Below the pieces are notes generated by a model. The model made no database searches. It saw only the letters and a list, made by a program, of their open reading frames with translations, and was not told the DNA's origin. The position numbers were made by a program, and so were the translations under genes. From positions 1-62,622 of the forward strand of contig JARGXX010000024.1 of NCBI GenBank assembly GCA_030374765.1: a stretch of DNA of 62,622 bases, read 5' to 3'. This document shows positions 10,866 through 21,000 of this stretch, in pieces; position 1 is the stretch's first letter, and each line of letters opens with the position of its first letter. The DNA is from Agarophyton chilense (taxonomy: Eukaryota; Rhodophyta; Florideophyceae; Gracilariales; Gracilariaceae).

Positions 10866-12680
10866 TCATGTCTCACGCCTTTCGCCCTCAGCATCGCTGT
10901 TTCCATCGCCCAAGCCCCCAAAAACGGAACGCAACATTTCACACCACCATACCGAGCACAGAGTCACTAACCCCCCGTTTTCGCTCCTCTCGTCGTTCTC
11001 ATCACTGTCTTCTTTGCATGACTGCTCGCATGCGCTTCCAAAATACGACGTGGAATCACTACTACTACGACTACTACTACAAGGATGCGAGCTATCGTGT
11101 TCACTACTTTCAACGCCTGCGTCGCCTGCGCCGCCATGCCCCTCATCGCTTCTTGCAACGTCTGTTTGCTCCGACGCCATGCCGCCGAGCAACGCAGAGT
11201 CACCTGCACAAGGCCAACTGACAACGTTTGCGTTTCTCTCTCTTTTGTCGTCTGCTTTGTTATCAGGCTTATCGCTCCCAGAGGCGAGAACCGACGGCTC
11301 CAGCCACATTTCTTCCTCAAATACCGACTCACTTGATGCATCACAGCCGCAACCTCCTGCGCTACTTGCCCCGTCGTCATGGGCTTGCTCATGATCACCG
11401 TTTCTATCTGCGTTGGCCACCTGCTCCGATGCAGGCCTAGAGTCAGTCGCAAAATCACACCAGGAATGCGACGCACGGTCTTTTTCACTGCTGTCGCTTT
11501 TGTCATCGACCACGTTGTGATTGTTATCGCTTTGGCCATTCACCGCCTGCCCGGCTGGCCCCCCGGCACAGGACGACGAAACATTTGATGATTTTGTGGA
11601 CTGCGAGGCCACACCCCATCTCGCATGCCATGCACTTCCGTCGTCTTCTCTGCTCTCTGCCTCACTCTCACTGCCTATATTTTCATCGTTTTCTTGCTTC
11701 TTCAAACGCTCTTCTGTGTCGTCCGAATCGTTAGAGTGGCGCGTTGAGCTCGCTGCACAAAAACGTCCCTCGCTACTTTGTGACAAAGCACCATGGGACC
11801 CACTTTGAAAGCTACGCCCAGATGGTGCGCCTGTCGATGAAGTGCGGTGGCTTCCTTGGTGGCCACTTTCCGCCTTGTCGGATGATGTATTCGAGTGGCT
11901 GGCGAAAAACTGTACGAAACTGTCGTCCTGGAAGGTGACGTCCTCATTAACACGCATTCTTTCTATACTATCATCTTCTGTGCCTTCGTGCAAACTGCCA
12001 GAGGTCATCATCACGTCCTCGTCGATGAACCTTTCTCTACATTCATCGCTATCGCTTTCGTCGTGTTCAAAGGCAACATTACTGAATTCGTTCGTGCCCA
12101 GACCAACCTTATTCACTTCAAGAGGCGCAGTGACATTTCCTGCATTCCTTTCATGCCCCAACTTGCTTTCGAGAATGTCACTTTGGCTCTTGTCTTCGTC
12201 ATCTGACGAATTTCGAGTTCGAAATCCGTCTTCAGAGCCCGTTCTCGCATCTGGCCCGCACCCCAGAGGCTCTGCCTGCTGTTCCTCATGTCCCACACGC
12301 ACCTCGCTCCCGTTGCTTTCGGGTTGTGGCTCAACCGAAGAAAGTTGAGCGTGATAATGGTCGTGCGGGCTGAGACCTGCCTTTCGAATCTCGACGGTTT
12401 CCACTTTAGCTGAAAAGTCTTGTCTGTGGCTGCTGTTGCATCCAAAACAACACCGGGCGGCTTTCCTGAAAACCGAGCCAACAACCTTAAACGGCTGCAG
12501 TATCGAACGACGTATCATATGGCGACGACGTCCAATATGCACGTGCTCGATTTGTTCGCCCCCTCCATTTTCCGGGGAGGTCAGAAAAGCTCTGTGATCT
12601 TGTCCGATGGGCTCTGAACAATGGCGCTGGTAAACTCCAGAGCGATCCACAAGCTCACTTTTTGCATTGATTCCATTCAT
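10866..12680 (-). CDS. 604-aa acidic, serine-rich, intrinsically disordered protein
   Basis: The longest uninterrupted frame of the first 30 kb, opened by ATG at 12680. Residues about 50-85 form a basic, cysteine-containing segment (RRRHMIRRSILQPF, then KAARCCFGC). The remaining roughly 500 residues are rich in Ser, Asp, Glu and Gly with little hydrophobic content (for example HDESDSDE and DDKSDSSEKDR). A short hydrophobic Trp/Cys patch near the C-terminus (TLCSVWWCEMLRSVFGGL) is the only other ordered-looking segment. I recognise no domain. The length and lack of stops suggest a host gene. The opposite strand also has long frames, as expected from biased composition, so coding needs transcript support. 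Confidence 0.5.
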   Translation of the reverse strand: MNGINAKSELVDRSGVYQRHCSEPIGQDHRAFLTSPENGGGEQIEHVHIGRRRHMIRRSILQPFKVVGSVFRKAARCCFGCNSSHRQDFSAKVETVEIRKAGLSPHDHYHAQLSSVEPQPESNGSEVRVGHEEQQAEPLGCGPDARTGSEDGFRTRNSSDDEDKSQSDILESKLGHERNAGNVTAPLEVNKVGLGTNEFSNVAFEHDESDSDECRERFIDEDVMMTSGSLHEGTEDDSIERMRVNEDVTFQDDSFVQFFASHSNTSSDKAESGHQGSHRTSSTGAPSGRSFQSGSHGALSQSSEGRFCAASSTRHSNDSDDTEERLKKQENDENIGSESEAESREDDGSAWHARWGVASQSTKSSNVSSSCAGGPAGQAVNGQSDNNHNVVDDKSDSSEKDRASHSWCDFATDSRPASEQVANADRNGDHEQAHDDGASSAGGCGCDASSESVFEEEMWLEPSVLASGSDKPDNKADDKRERNANVVSWPCAGDSALLGGMASEQTDVARSDEGHGGAGDAGVESSEHDSSHPCSSSRSSSDSTSYFGSACEQSCKEDSDENDERSENGGLVTLCSVWWCEMLRSVFGGLGDGNSDAEGERRET

Positions 12681-13390
12681 TTCGGCTACGTCGTCTTTTT
12701 TTGGTGCAAGACAGCTGATACTTGATGGCCAAACTAAAGCTTCGCGAGTTGTTGTACAGAAATAGCGTTTCGCCCTTGAGAGTTTTGCCTAAAAAATGAG
12801 GCTCCCAAGACTTGACGAAATGTGGTTCCCAAACAATTGGAATGAAAACGAGTGACGAAGAGTCCGATTGTTCGCAACGGCAGCAACGACGACCTTCTAT
12901 AGCTCTGTGGTATGCGCACAGGCCTCTCGCATTTATGAGAGCTTGAATGTGCATTTCTCGAGCAAATTGAATTTGCTAGCGACTTTCCTAATAAGGAACG
13001 GGCTTGGTACTTGGGCGATAAATCGCCGGTTCTTTGACCAGTGCTGCCAGAACATGACATACCAGTCACTCAGATTATTTCACAAGAAATCGGAGAGAAC
13101 CGCATTTGGCCTTACCTGCTGTGCAGCGATACCATCTCTCGCATAGTAGACTTCCTTTTCTCGTTTGAAAGGTCTTGGAACAACTCTTGCCAAGCTTTTC
13201 AACCCAGACACTCACAATTCAGAAAACACCGGAGGTTTTTACATTGGAATGGTTGAGTGCTGGGTGCAGGTGACACCAAGACGTACACACAAAGACTCTT
13301 CAAATTATGCTTGCGATCATTCCGAGTGTTGCTATACGAGCATGGGAAAAAAAAACTTTGTGCTCTCTTCAAGCTCGCCTCTCTAGCTAG
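12681..13390. other. Intergenic; presumed upstream region of the 604-aa gene
   Basis: No supported gene. Frames of about 70-110 codons on both strands show no domain. A short CTAGCTAGCTAG palindrome lies near 13,383. Confidence 0.4.
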
Positions 13391-13927
13391 CTAGCAAGTT
13401 AATGAAGAGTTGTGATCGGGCTGGCAATGTCGTCTGAATATGACAGGAACGTTTACCCTGACGGTCCTGCCATATTTGATCTGAACCGGACCGTATATTG
13501 CTGATACTGTACATACAGACCACCGGACAATTACAGTACACTCGTATTTGGACCTTTTTTCTGCTGGGCAGATACCCTGTCTGGTTAGTGTGTGTTCAGC
13601 GAGCCCTCTCCTCCAGAACCGCGCCGTAAAGCTGGTGGAATTCTTGGGTGCACGCGTCGCTTCGAAAATGAGATATAAGTACGGTTTGTGGCACCTCTGA
13701 ATCACATTCTGCCATATCAAGCTGACATGTGCCGCATCCCATCCCGAACTGCGAAGCCAAGTCACTTTGAGCTGGGCTAGTACTGACATGAGGGATCGGT
13801 CTGGAATCCCCAGTGCCGAATGTTTCTTTTTCTTGTCCATCTTCACGATCCTACCCCCTTCAACCCATCTTCCCCTTTCTGCCATACCATACCCACTACA
13901 GTCATTTTCATTCCCAACATTTCCCAA
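13391..13927 (-). CDS. 178-aa ORF, unknown
   Basis: Open from ATG 13927. It has a glycine-rich start, a KMDKKKKH basic stretch, then mixed composition with several Trp and Cys. No domain recognised. It overlaps both an opposite-strand frame (13767-14402) and a second minus frame (13843-14130), so at most one of these is likely to be real. Confidence 0.25.
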   Translation of the reverse strand: MGNVGNENDCSGYGMAERGRWVEGGRIVKMDKKKKHSALGIPDRSLMSVLAQLKVTWLRSSGWDAAHVSLIWQNVIQRCHKPYLYLIFEATRAPKNSTSFTARFWRRGLAEHTLTRQGICPAEKRSKYECTVIVRWSVCTVSAIYGPVQIKYGRTVRVNVPVIFRRHCQPDHNSSLTC

Positions 13928-14130
13928 CCAACTCTTTTCTTTGCGTTATGAATCGCTTGCCGATGCCGTTCACAACCGAAACGCATCATCTTGTGTGTGC
14001 GCCCGGAAATCACTCCGTCCAGATCCCCTTGCATCGCTGCGGGCCCCCCGGGCCGATGGCCGGCACCCGGCTCAAGGAAGACCAACAGCAACAGAAGACC
14101 GAGGGATAAAGCAAAGCTTGAAACTTTCAT
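13843..14130 (-). CDS. 95-aa ORF with N-terminal signal peptide-like segment
   Basis: The frame begins MKVSSFALSLGLLLLLVFLE and continues PGAGHRPGG: a basic n-region, a strongly hydrophobic core of about 14 residues and small residues at a plausible cleavage site. The rest is basic, with no cysteine framework and no family I recognise. If real it would be a small secreted protein. Overlapping plus-strand frames make this uncertain. Confidence 0.3.
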   Translation of the reverse strand: MKVSSFALSLGLLLLLVFLEPGAGHRPGGPAAMQGDLDGVISGRTHKMMRFGCERHRQAIHNAKKRVGWEMLGMKMTVVGMVWQKGEDGLKGVGS

Positions 14131-14569
14131 CCACTCAAATCTACCAATCCTTCGTCGTCGAGCCCCACCTCTGCGTCAACAAAATGCCTACGTGCTGTTT
14201 CCCGGATGTTCCCGTATTACCGCCGCCATGGCCGTCACCAACCGCCCATCGACCGCTCGGGCGACCTCAACGCCATCACTTTTCCTCCCCACAGTGCCGC
14301 TTGACAGCGAATGCAAGCGCACAACGTCTCTTCTCCAAGCTAATTTTCCTCCCCCTCACTTTCGCACAACCACCAGCGCAAGCTCACATTCATTGGTTCT
14401 AGCTTGAAACTCCAATGAACCAAAACACCCGCCCTCTATACATCAGCTAAGACCTAGGTATTGGTCAAACAAGTGAAGGGAGTTATTATTTTCATTGCGA
14501 CAGTCTAGCACGTTCTCCGTAATCCCGTTGATTCAGCCTGGAATATCGCGATCATTGCAACTGGCAGCC

Positions 14570-14883
14570 TTATCGTTTCACGGTCCGAGGACTAAACGGT
14601 GCAAGTGTGGGACGCGCAGAGTGAGGCGGCAGTCGCACAGTCTCTCCGCAGCCGCACTCTTTCAATAGAGTGCAATGAAACTGAAACGGCGTTTGATGTT
14701 TCACTGCACCGCTCTCACCCTTTGCAACCCGCTTGTAAGAGCGTTCCAACCTCGAAAAGGAGCTGCTGATACCGCTGTTCGTCCTTGTCTCTCGTTCATC
14801 CTCCCCACGCTCCCGCACTACAACACTCGATACCGATTTGGAACTGTATACTGCGCAGTTAAACTCACATACTTCTGCACTAA
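14570..14883. other. Region of competing frames on both strands
   Basis: A 202-codon minus frame (15178-14570; Arg/Gly/Ser-rich) and several plus frames overlap here. None has a recognisable domain. Composition alone could keep them open. Confidence 0.3.
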
Positions 14884-15445
14884 CAACGCATGCTTTCGCT
14901 AGCATCGAACGAGATCCACTCCGTGACCTCGCCCCAAGCAGTACAGAGCGCACATCCATCCCAACACCAAAATTCTCGCCGCCGACACACTCCTGCTCAT
15001 CTGCTGCCCATCTCGCAGCTGACGCCCCACCGCCGTGTCGCCGCCCATATCGATACCGACGCCCAACGCCGTGCCGCCTCCCAGTTCCCTGTCGACGCCA
15101 ATGGGTCACAGCCGAATTGAGATACACTAGTTGTCGACACTCAGTCAGCAGAATGGGCTGCTGAAACCATTCCCACACGCCTGCTTCGCGCCAGGCGTGA
15201 TCTCGAGCAAGGGCAGCGTAACCCTCTTCACATACAGCTAAACCTAGAGCAACAGTTTAATTCGGACTCATCGCACTGCACTTTCGCCGTGTTCTCTCCG
15301 TCTCTGAAGCATGTCGATGGGTACAAAAGCTGCTGCCGACGACTGCGATGGCCTCTTGAATTGTCTGGTCGTAGCCCCGGCGACGCTGAAGCATTCCCTT
15401 TCCTCGCACCGTCCAAGTCTTTCGTCGTTCTCCAGCACTGCCTGT
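14884..15445 (+). pseudogene. Unknown plus-strand frame interrupted by one TGA
   Basis: From ATG 14890 one frame runs to TGA at 15118-15120 and then continues in register to TGA at about 15445. The downstream half has protein-like composition (TLVVDTQSAEWAAETIPTR, then NPLHIQLNLEQQFNSD and HCTFAVFSPSLKHVDGYK). No family recognised. It ends about 50 bp before the 439-aa ORF on the same strand. It could be a decayed gene, or an upstream exon set joined by splicing I cannot define. Confidence 0.3.
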
Positions 15446-15498
15446 GACTGTTGAGGAAGGGGCTACCGGGTTACAAGTGAAAGTTCAAACGGCGTACG

Positions 15499-16818
15499 AT
15501 GGGTGAAAGTCCTGCCGCCAAGTCCAGCCGCACCCCGCGAGGAAGCAGCTCGATGTTGCGCTCGATGCCAGCGCTAGGGGGCTCTTCTCGAGCCACGTCT
15601 GGGTCTCGGAGCAACCACGGCGCGCGCAGAGCCAACAGGAGGAACAGGCCGTCGCCACGGATGGAGAGAGAAAAGCCGGCGAGGGCCATCAGCTACGGAA
15701 CATCATCTGCTGCTGGCTACAGCAAAAGCAGCAAGCATGGTGCGAGCCATAGCAAGCGCATTGCACCCCCCCGTTCGCCCCCCCTTCCGCGCCTTTCGCC
15801 TCTTCCACCACGAACAATAAGGAAGAGGCCGCAACCGACTGGCGAGGCAAAGCGCCCTTCCAACAGGCGCGGCGTCATGGCTCGTCTGGGGAAGGTGAAC
15901 GAAAAGCACCTGGCCACCGCGGCGGGTGCAACGCCTGTGAACGTTTCCAGCACCCCAACGGCCATGGGCAGCGACCCCGAGAGAAGGCGCGTGCGATATG
16001 AAGAGCCGCCGCGCCCGGGCAGAGCTGAGCGGAATTTGCCGCCCACATCCCGTGAGGTAAGAGCCCCGCCCGTCAGAACAAGACTCTCAACTGTTCTGCA
16101 CGTGACGGGTTTTGACATTGTGCCCTGGCAGGAGGAAGCAGGAGCAAAGGGCTCAGGAAAAGCGGGTCACTGTCCGATCCTACTCCATGGTCACCAAAAG
16201 ACCAGGACGGTGAACCCGCGGAAACGCAAGAGAGAGCTCCCGAGCCCCGGGTTTGAGGAACAAGCACAGCCACCAGCATGTAAGAAGGCTCGGCGAGGGC
16301 TGGTGTTTGACTTGGGAACGTACAATGAGTGGAGGATGGGGCGGCTCAACTGGGCGGCATACGCCCAACATTTGCTGTACCGGCGAATGATGCGGCACAA
16401 CTACCAAGCTCTAGCCATCAAGAAGATGATGATCGAGCGGGCGGCAGGGCTCAGCGTCGCAAGCGCTGCCACCGCCCCCGAGTCGAAGCCCTCGGGGGGT
16501 GACCCAGCGTTGGGGCAGGGGGTTCAGCGTCCAAACTGCAAGGTTTTCTCGGTTCTCAAGAACAGGACGCTGAACCTCCGTAAGCGCAAGAGGGAGCCCC
16601 TGAAAAACGCGCCCGACGATGAGGTGCAACCAAGAGCGCTGAAGAGGGCTCGACGAGGGCAGGTGTTCGACTTGGGCACTGCAATTAACTGGCGGCCATT
16701 CGCGGATTGTTCTCAGTACAAGCAAATGATGCACCACAGAGCCCAGGCGACGATCCTCAAGAACGCCATCACGAATGCACAGCTTCAGGTGTTGTTGGGG
16801 GCGTCACGCGGGTGGTAG
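15499..16818 (+). CDS. 439-aa basic protein with internal tandem duplication, unknown family
   Basis: Uninterrupted from ATG 15499 to TAG 16818. Residues 1-210 are Ser/Arg/Pro-rich and disordered. From about residue 235 a module appears twice. Copy 1 has KTRTVNPRKRKRELPS, then KKARRGLVFDLGTYNEWR, then a Tyr/His/Met-rich helix (LLYRRMMRHNYQALAIKKMM). Copy 2, about 110 residues later, has KNRTLNLRKRKREPLK, KRARRGQVFDLGTAINWR and YKQMMHHRAQATILKNAI. Each repeat carries two basic clusters that look like nuclear localisation signals followed by an invariant V-F-D-L-G-T box. I know no family with this box. A nuclear or nucleic-acid-associated role is only an inference from charge. Confidence 0.65.
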   Translation: MGESPAAKSSRTPRGSSSMLRSMPALGGSSRATSGSRSNHGARRANRRNRPSPRMEREKPARAISYGTSSAAGYSKSSKHGASHSKRIAPPRSPPLPRLSPLPPRTIRKRPQPTGEAKRPSNRRGVMARLGKVNEKHLATAAGATPVNVSSTPTAMGSDPERRRVRYEEPPRPGRAERNLPPTSREVRAPPVRTRLSTVLHVTGFDIVPWQEEAGAKGSGKAGHCPILLHGHQKTRTVNPRKRKRELPSPGFEEQAQPPACKKARRGLVFDLGTYNEWRMGRLNWAAYAQHLLYRRMMRHNYQALAIKKMMIERAAGLSVASAATAPESKPSGGDPALGQGVQRPNCKVFSVLKNRTLNLRKRKREPLKNAPDDEVQPRALKRARRGQVFDLGTAINWRPFADCSQYKQMMHHRAQATILKNAITNAQLQVLLGASRGW

Positions 16819-17955
16819 CGACCTAACCTTCTGCTAACGACAGGGCTCGTCACATGAGAGAAAGGCGTCGAGCTTGGAGTCAGAGGATTGTACCTTCGTA
16901 CCGTTTAGAACCCAAAAATCCATGATAAAGTGTTCTTTCAATGTTGTGGCACTGCCTGAGTGCGTCCGGGGTGCCGACCAGTTTGCAGTAGAGTCTATTT
17001 TCTCAAGGGAACGAGCGTTCTTTTCCTGTAACCTGCAGTTTCGCCTGCCTGCCCCTTTGGCATGATTACGGCGATCGGAATTGACCGTTGACGCTTCGTG
17101 GCGAAGCGGCTAGTGCTAGTCAACGATCCCTCCGTGTGAGAACAGCGTGAAGTCTGAAACTGTTTTCAGAATTAGAAAGTGCGGTATGTAAGGGAGGAGT
17201 GAGAATACATATGGTTATGAAGCCGGGTCATCGGTGAACGACAGGACGAGGAAGATGGATTTGATGGATGGACTTCGTGAAGGTGATGAAAGTGACGAAC
17301 AGGTGTCGCAGGGAAGAAAGTAGAGCAAAAGCATTCGGCACTGGGGATTCCAGACCGCTCCAGATATCTTCCACATATAAGATGCAGGGGTACGACACGT
17401 GTGATTATACACGTAGACTGTGCACCCGCGCGCCGCCACCGCCCTTGGCCTCCTTAGGGTCATTCCAAGACATTAAAACCTAGTCTGGTATGGCAATGTT
17501 TTTGCATTTTTTGTGCTATTTGGAGAATGCTGCCATTCCAACAGTTGGAACAAAATAGGGCATGCGACATGTCCCAGAACCGTCGTCTATTGTAACTCGC
17601 GTCAACCTTCTCTGCAAATCCCAATCCATGGAAGCCGGAATCCGGCGCCAATGATCGTTCGACAGAAACTCCATCTTCAAAAGCAATTTACGCTGCTATA
17701 TGTCACAAACGCCGCCAACAGAAACAAAAATTGCGTTTTCTTCACTTCTAGCAATGCCGCCTTCTTCGTTGGTCCCACGGCTTTATAGAATGCCTCAATT
17801 GGGTTTTATGGCACATGCTGACAAAGTAGCTCTAAAAAAACAATAAAACGTTTCGGCGGATCTGTACTCTTCTAAGGCTTTCGGTCAAAATCCGTTAGTT
17901 GTCAATAGATTCCTACTTAGACATTTCGTTGGCTTATATTACATAAACCTTTACA
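16819..17955. other. Intergenic between host ORF and Harbinger relic
   Basis: No supported gene. The last few hundred bases become AT-rich and may be the 5' part of the Harbinger element. I did not find its terminal inverted repeat. Confidence 0.4.
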
Positions 17956-18657
17956 TTGTACTATTACAGGAAAGACACAATTGATCTTTTGGATCAATGT
18001 CTCCTTATAATATTCCCATATGGGAACGAGACATGGTTAAGAGAAATGTCTGAAGGCTTTTCTTCCGGAGGTCAGAGTGCCTTGAAAATGTGCGGGGGGG
18101 CTTTAGATGGAATTTATATCAAAATAAAGAATCCGCAAGCATAATATGTACCACACTCATCGACTTATTTTAACAAAAAAAGGTTGGTTGGCTCTTAATA
18201 CTCAAGAAATGTGTGATTCTCTCTACAAATTCAAAATTTTCCTGTCTTTGTGCTGGTTTTACGCACGATAGTACGGCGTATTCAATTACTGGTTTGGCTC
18301 ATCTGCTTGCAAAGCAAAGCAAGACGGAGGCTTGCCCGCAGGAATTTGGATTGCTGTTCATAATGCTTACAACCGCATAAACAGGCTCTGGTCTTCACGG
18401 GCAGGAAGGAATATTTCCACTTCGAAAGATTTTCCAACTACGGGAAATCTGCTGCGCGGATCTTTATTGAGCAAGCTTTTTGAATTCTTGTTTCCAGATG
18501 GTGCATACTATGGAGACCGTTAAGCTGCACATTGAAGGAAAATGCCAAGGTATTTTTTGTCTGCTTCAAGCTTCATATTTTCATTATTGACCAAAATGGT
18601 GGTTTACAAGTCCCTCTACTCTCAGACATGGACATATCATCATACTGAAGAAGCTGA
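17956..18657 (+). pseudogene. PIF/Harbinger transposase (HARBI1-like DDE) relic
   Basis: Fragments in order and in three frames match the HARBI1/DDE_4 layout. First is CGGALDGIYIKIKNP (the G-x-x-D-G first catalytic Asp). Next is FNKKRL / KGWLALNTQEMCDSLYKFKI (the 'YfNrKgwhslnvQ' block). Then THDSTAYSITGLAHLL, where HDS is the second Asp. Then IWIAVHNAYNRINRL (the 'GD-x-A-Y' block, D lost), and finally SKDFPTTGNLLR and WRPLSCTLKENAKVFFVCFK ending in IIDQNGG and a TGA near 18,657. Several stops and frameshifts show that it is inactive. Harbinger transposases excise and insert with a partner Myb/SANT protein; one lies convergently downstream. Confidence 0.75.
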
Positions 18658-18829
18658 TGGACATGTAATTTTGCAGGATGACTGTGATTTGGATGAAGCA
18701 TTACATAGACAGGGACGAGATTTGGATTCCTCGCAGTTGCATGAAGCTGTACTGCAGAGATAGAAGCAAGTTGGCGTCGCCGTTGGCAATATATATTTCT
18801 ACACTCTGAAGGTATCAATGCCTGAAAGA

Positions 18830-20539
18830 TTATGACAAAGAACATGTCCTTACATCCTCACCCGTTGCTGACATGGCTCTGTCGATCATCTTTCTTGGTC
18901 TACGAAGCCGTTTGGTTAGCACGACACCGTTGTCATCCGTATTTTGCTCTGCCTTGCTACTGGACGTCCTCCCAATTTGATCAATAACCTTGGCTTCAAG
19001 CTCCATTAAACTGCCAACTGTTGATGCAACTTTAGTTGTTCGCTCAAGTTCAAATATACTCGGATCAGATGCACTCACTGTGCTAGCATTTGTTATGACA
19101 ATAAGCTGTGGGGTGCGGCTTGTCTCCGCCATTTTCGAAATGGCTGCGGCTACCTAGGATATTCCTTCATCTCGACGCCGTTTGCGTGCAGAAGACCTGT
19201 TCGGTGGCAACGAATTTCTGTTTTCATCAATGCTGGTTAGTCCAGCCTTGATCTGAGCATTTGTCAGAATAGCTCTGGTAAGATAATCGAGGCTATGGTG
19301 ATTGTAAAACACGCATTGTATATACGAAACGCTATCGACCCCATTAGTGATTGACGGAAAAACGTCCGGGTCACTTTGTCCTGATTTTTGGTAGTTCTCG
19401 CTTGCCGTGGTGTATAAAGAACACAGTTTCGCCCAGCGTTTCTTTATCTTTGTGCCATTCCGAACGTGTGGGTGGAGAGATGGGTCAAACTGAACCAAGA
19501 GGTCTTCTGTGACTCCATTAACTGGCTCTGGAGACCTGGCTACGAAACCAGTAGAGTTAAAAAGTTCCAGAAACTCATTTACAAAAGGGTCGTACCTACC
19601 GGCGTCTCATTCGGCCCATGCTTCGATGTGCTGGTACATCCGCCACACGGTAGTCTGATGCCGAGAGTCTGCAATAAAGTGGCACAGTCTCGAAGTTTCG
19701 TGATTTTTCCAATTCGGTGCTCTACCACGCCCCCCACCAACTCGAGCGGCATCAGTAGCAAACGAAGTATCAACGCATCGTTGATCTTCTCATTCAAATG
19801 CTAGAATTTCGATATGTCCACATTCGGACACACCTGCGTGCAACAGCAGAGATGCTAAAATTGCCTTCGTGCCAGATCCGTACAAACCTATTCGTCATAG
19901 TGCAGAAGAAAGTACATTTTGCGGTATTTTCTCTGGCTCTAGAATTGAGCAGGAGCTGCTTCGAGGGAAAACATTTAGCTCTTCATCAGCATCAACTGCC
20001 GCACCAGTTCCTGGGAAGCACAAATCGTTTGCGTCGTTGCTCTTAGTCACAAAGAGAGCGTTCATAGCTCGCGTTTTTTGCCTCCCATCACAGGAGCTGC
20101 TGTGAGAATTGGGCATAACCCCTGTTCCAACAGCGACATTTGCGCGTTTTCGACGAGGTGGTTGCGGCGGGGCAACAACATGTGCTCTAGAAACACCGGT
20201 TTTAATCCGTGTAGGCGGGGATGTTGGCATGCTTTCTGCGTTTATCCAACTTGCGGATGGTCTGCTGTCTGTGAAAATGTCATTCTGACTGCGTTTGTCG
20301 CTCTCAGTGTGATCGTCGTCATGACGGTGATGGCCATCATGAGGTTTTTGTATGTCATGTGGGTGTTCAACGTCGTTAAGATGGTGGTCATCGGAAGGGC
20401 GATGATCATAGCAGTGTTCAGTACGATGGTTTTCGGCATCGCTGATTGGCCTAGATGGTGTGTTGTTCTGAGCGTTTTTGAACACCCAATAGGGAGAAAA
20501 TCTACCCCTTGGATGTCTCGGACGTGTGTGTGGCGTCAC
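18830..20539 (-). pseudogene. Harbinger partner: Myb/SANT-like protein, broken
   Basis: Minus-strand pieces form one decayed gene. At 20539-19895 is a 214-aa His/Asp-rich leader (HHRHDDDHTESDK). It continues in a shifted frame as GRAPNWKNHETSRLCHFI and TTVWRMYQHIEAWAE, a SANT-type helix set interrupted by TGA. It then resumes as YDPFVNEFLELFNSTGF, the 114-aa frame 19498-19154 with TKIKKRWAKLCSLYTTASEN and the basic tail SARKRRRDE, and a last piece 19132-18830. PIF/Harbinger elements encode such a protein beside the transposase. Its position and tail-to-tail orientation with the transposase at 17956-18657 support common origin. Confidence 0.6.
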
Positions 20540-20584
20540 TAATTGACGCAGAAAGGGGCAGAGTGAAAGAGATTAGAGATGCTA

Positions 20585-21000
20585 CTAGGATGAAGGAGAG
20601 GTGAGGGTGGCGCTAAGGGTGACGGTGACGGTAGGATGAGGGTAAAGATGGGGTGGTGCAGAGGATTGATTGAAGGTAAGCTGAGAAGAGAGAGCGTCAG
20701 GCTGAGGAGAGAGACAGGGTGAAGCTGAAGATGACTCTGAAGATTTCTTGGCATTAAAGCTGAGAAGAAACAGTGACACTTAGGACTGGGTGACGCTGAG
20801 AGTAACGGTGACTGCAACGCTGAGGACGGGGTGAGGATGTTTTGAGGATATGCCACTGTCGATGGGGTGATGAAATAGTTGAGAAGAGGGAGAGTGATGC
20901 TTAAGATAGGGTGAAGTTGAAGGTAAAGCTGCCTGGGAATGAGAGTGACGATGTCGCTGCGGGCGGAGGTGAGGATATGCTTATGGTGAACCCGGTTGTA
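20585..21000 (+). repeat. Degenerate purine-rich minisatellite
   Basis: The plus strand is almost free of pyrimidine runs. It repeats loosely GGGTGACGGTGA / GGGTGAAGCTGAAG / GAGGAGAGAGA motifs with no fixed period. On the minus strand this yields an artefactual Leu/Ser/Pro frame of 164 codons that I do not regard as a gene. It may be subterminal sequence of the neighbouring Harbinger element or of chromovirus B. Confidence 0.55.
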
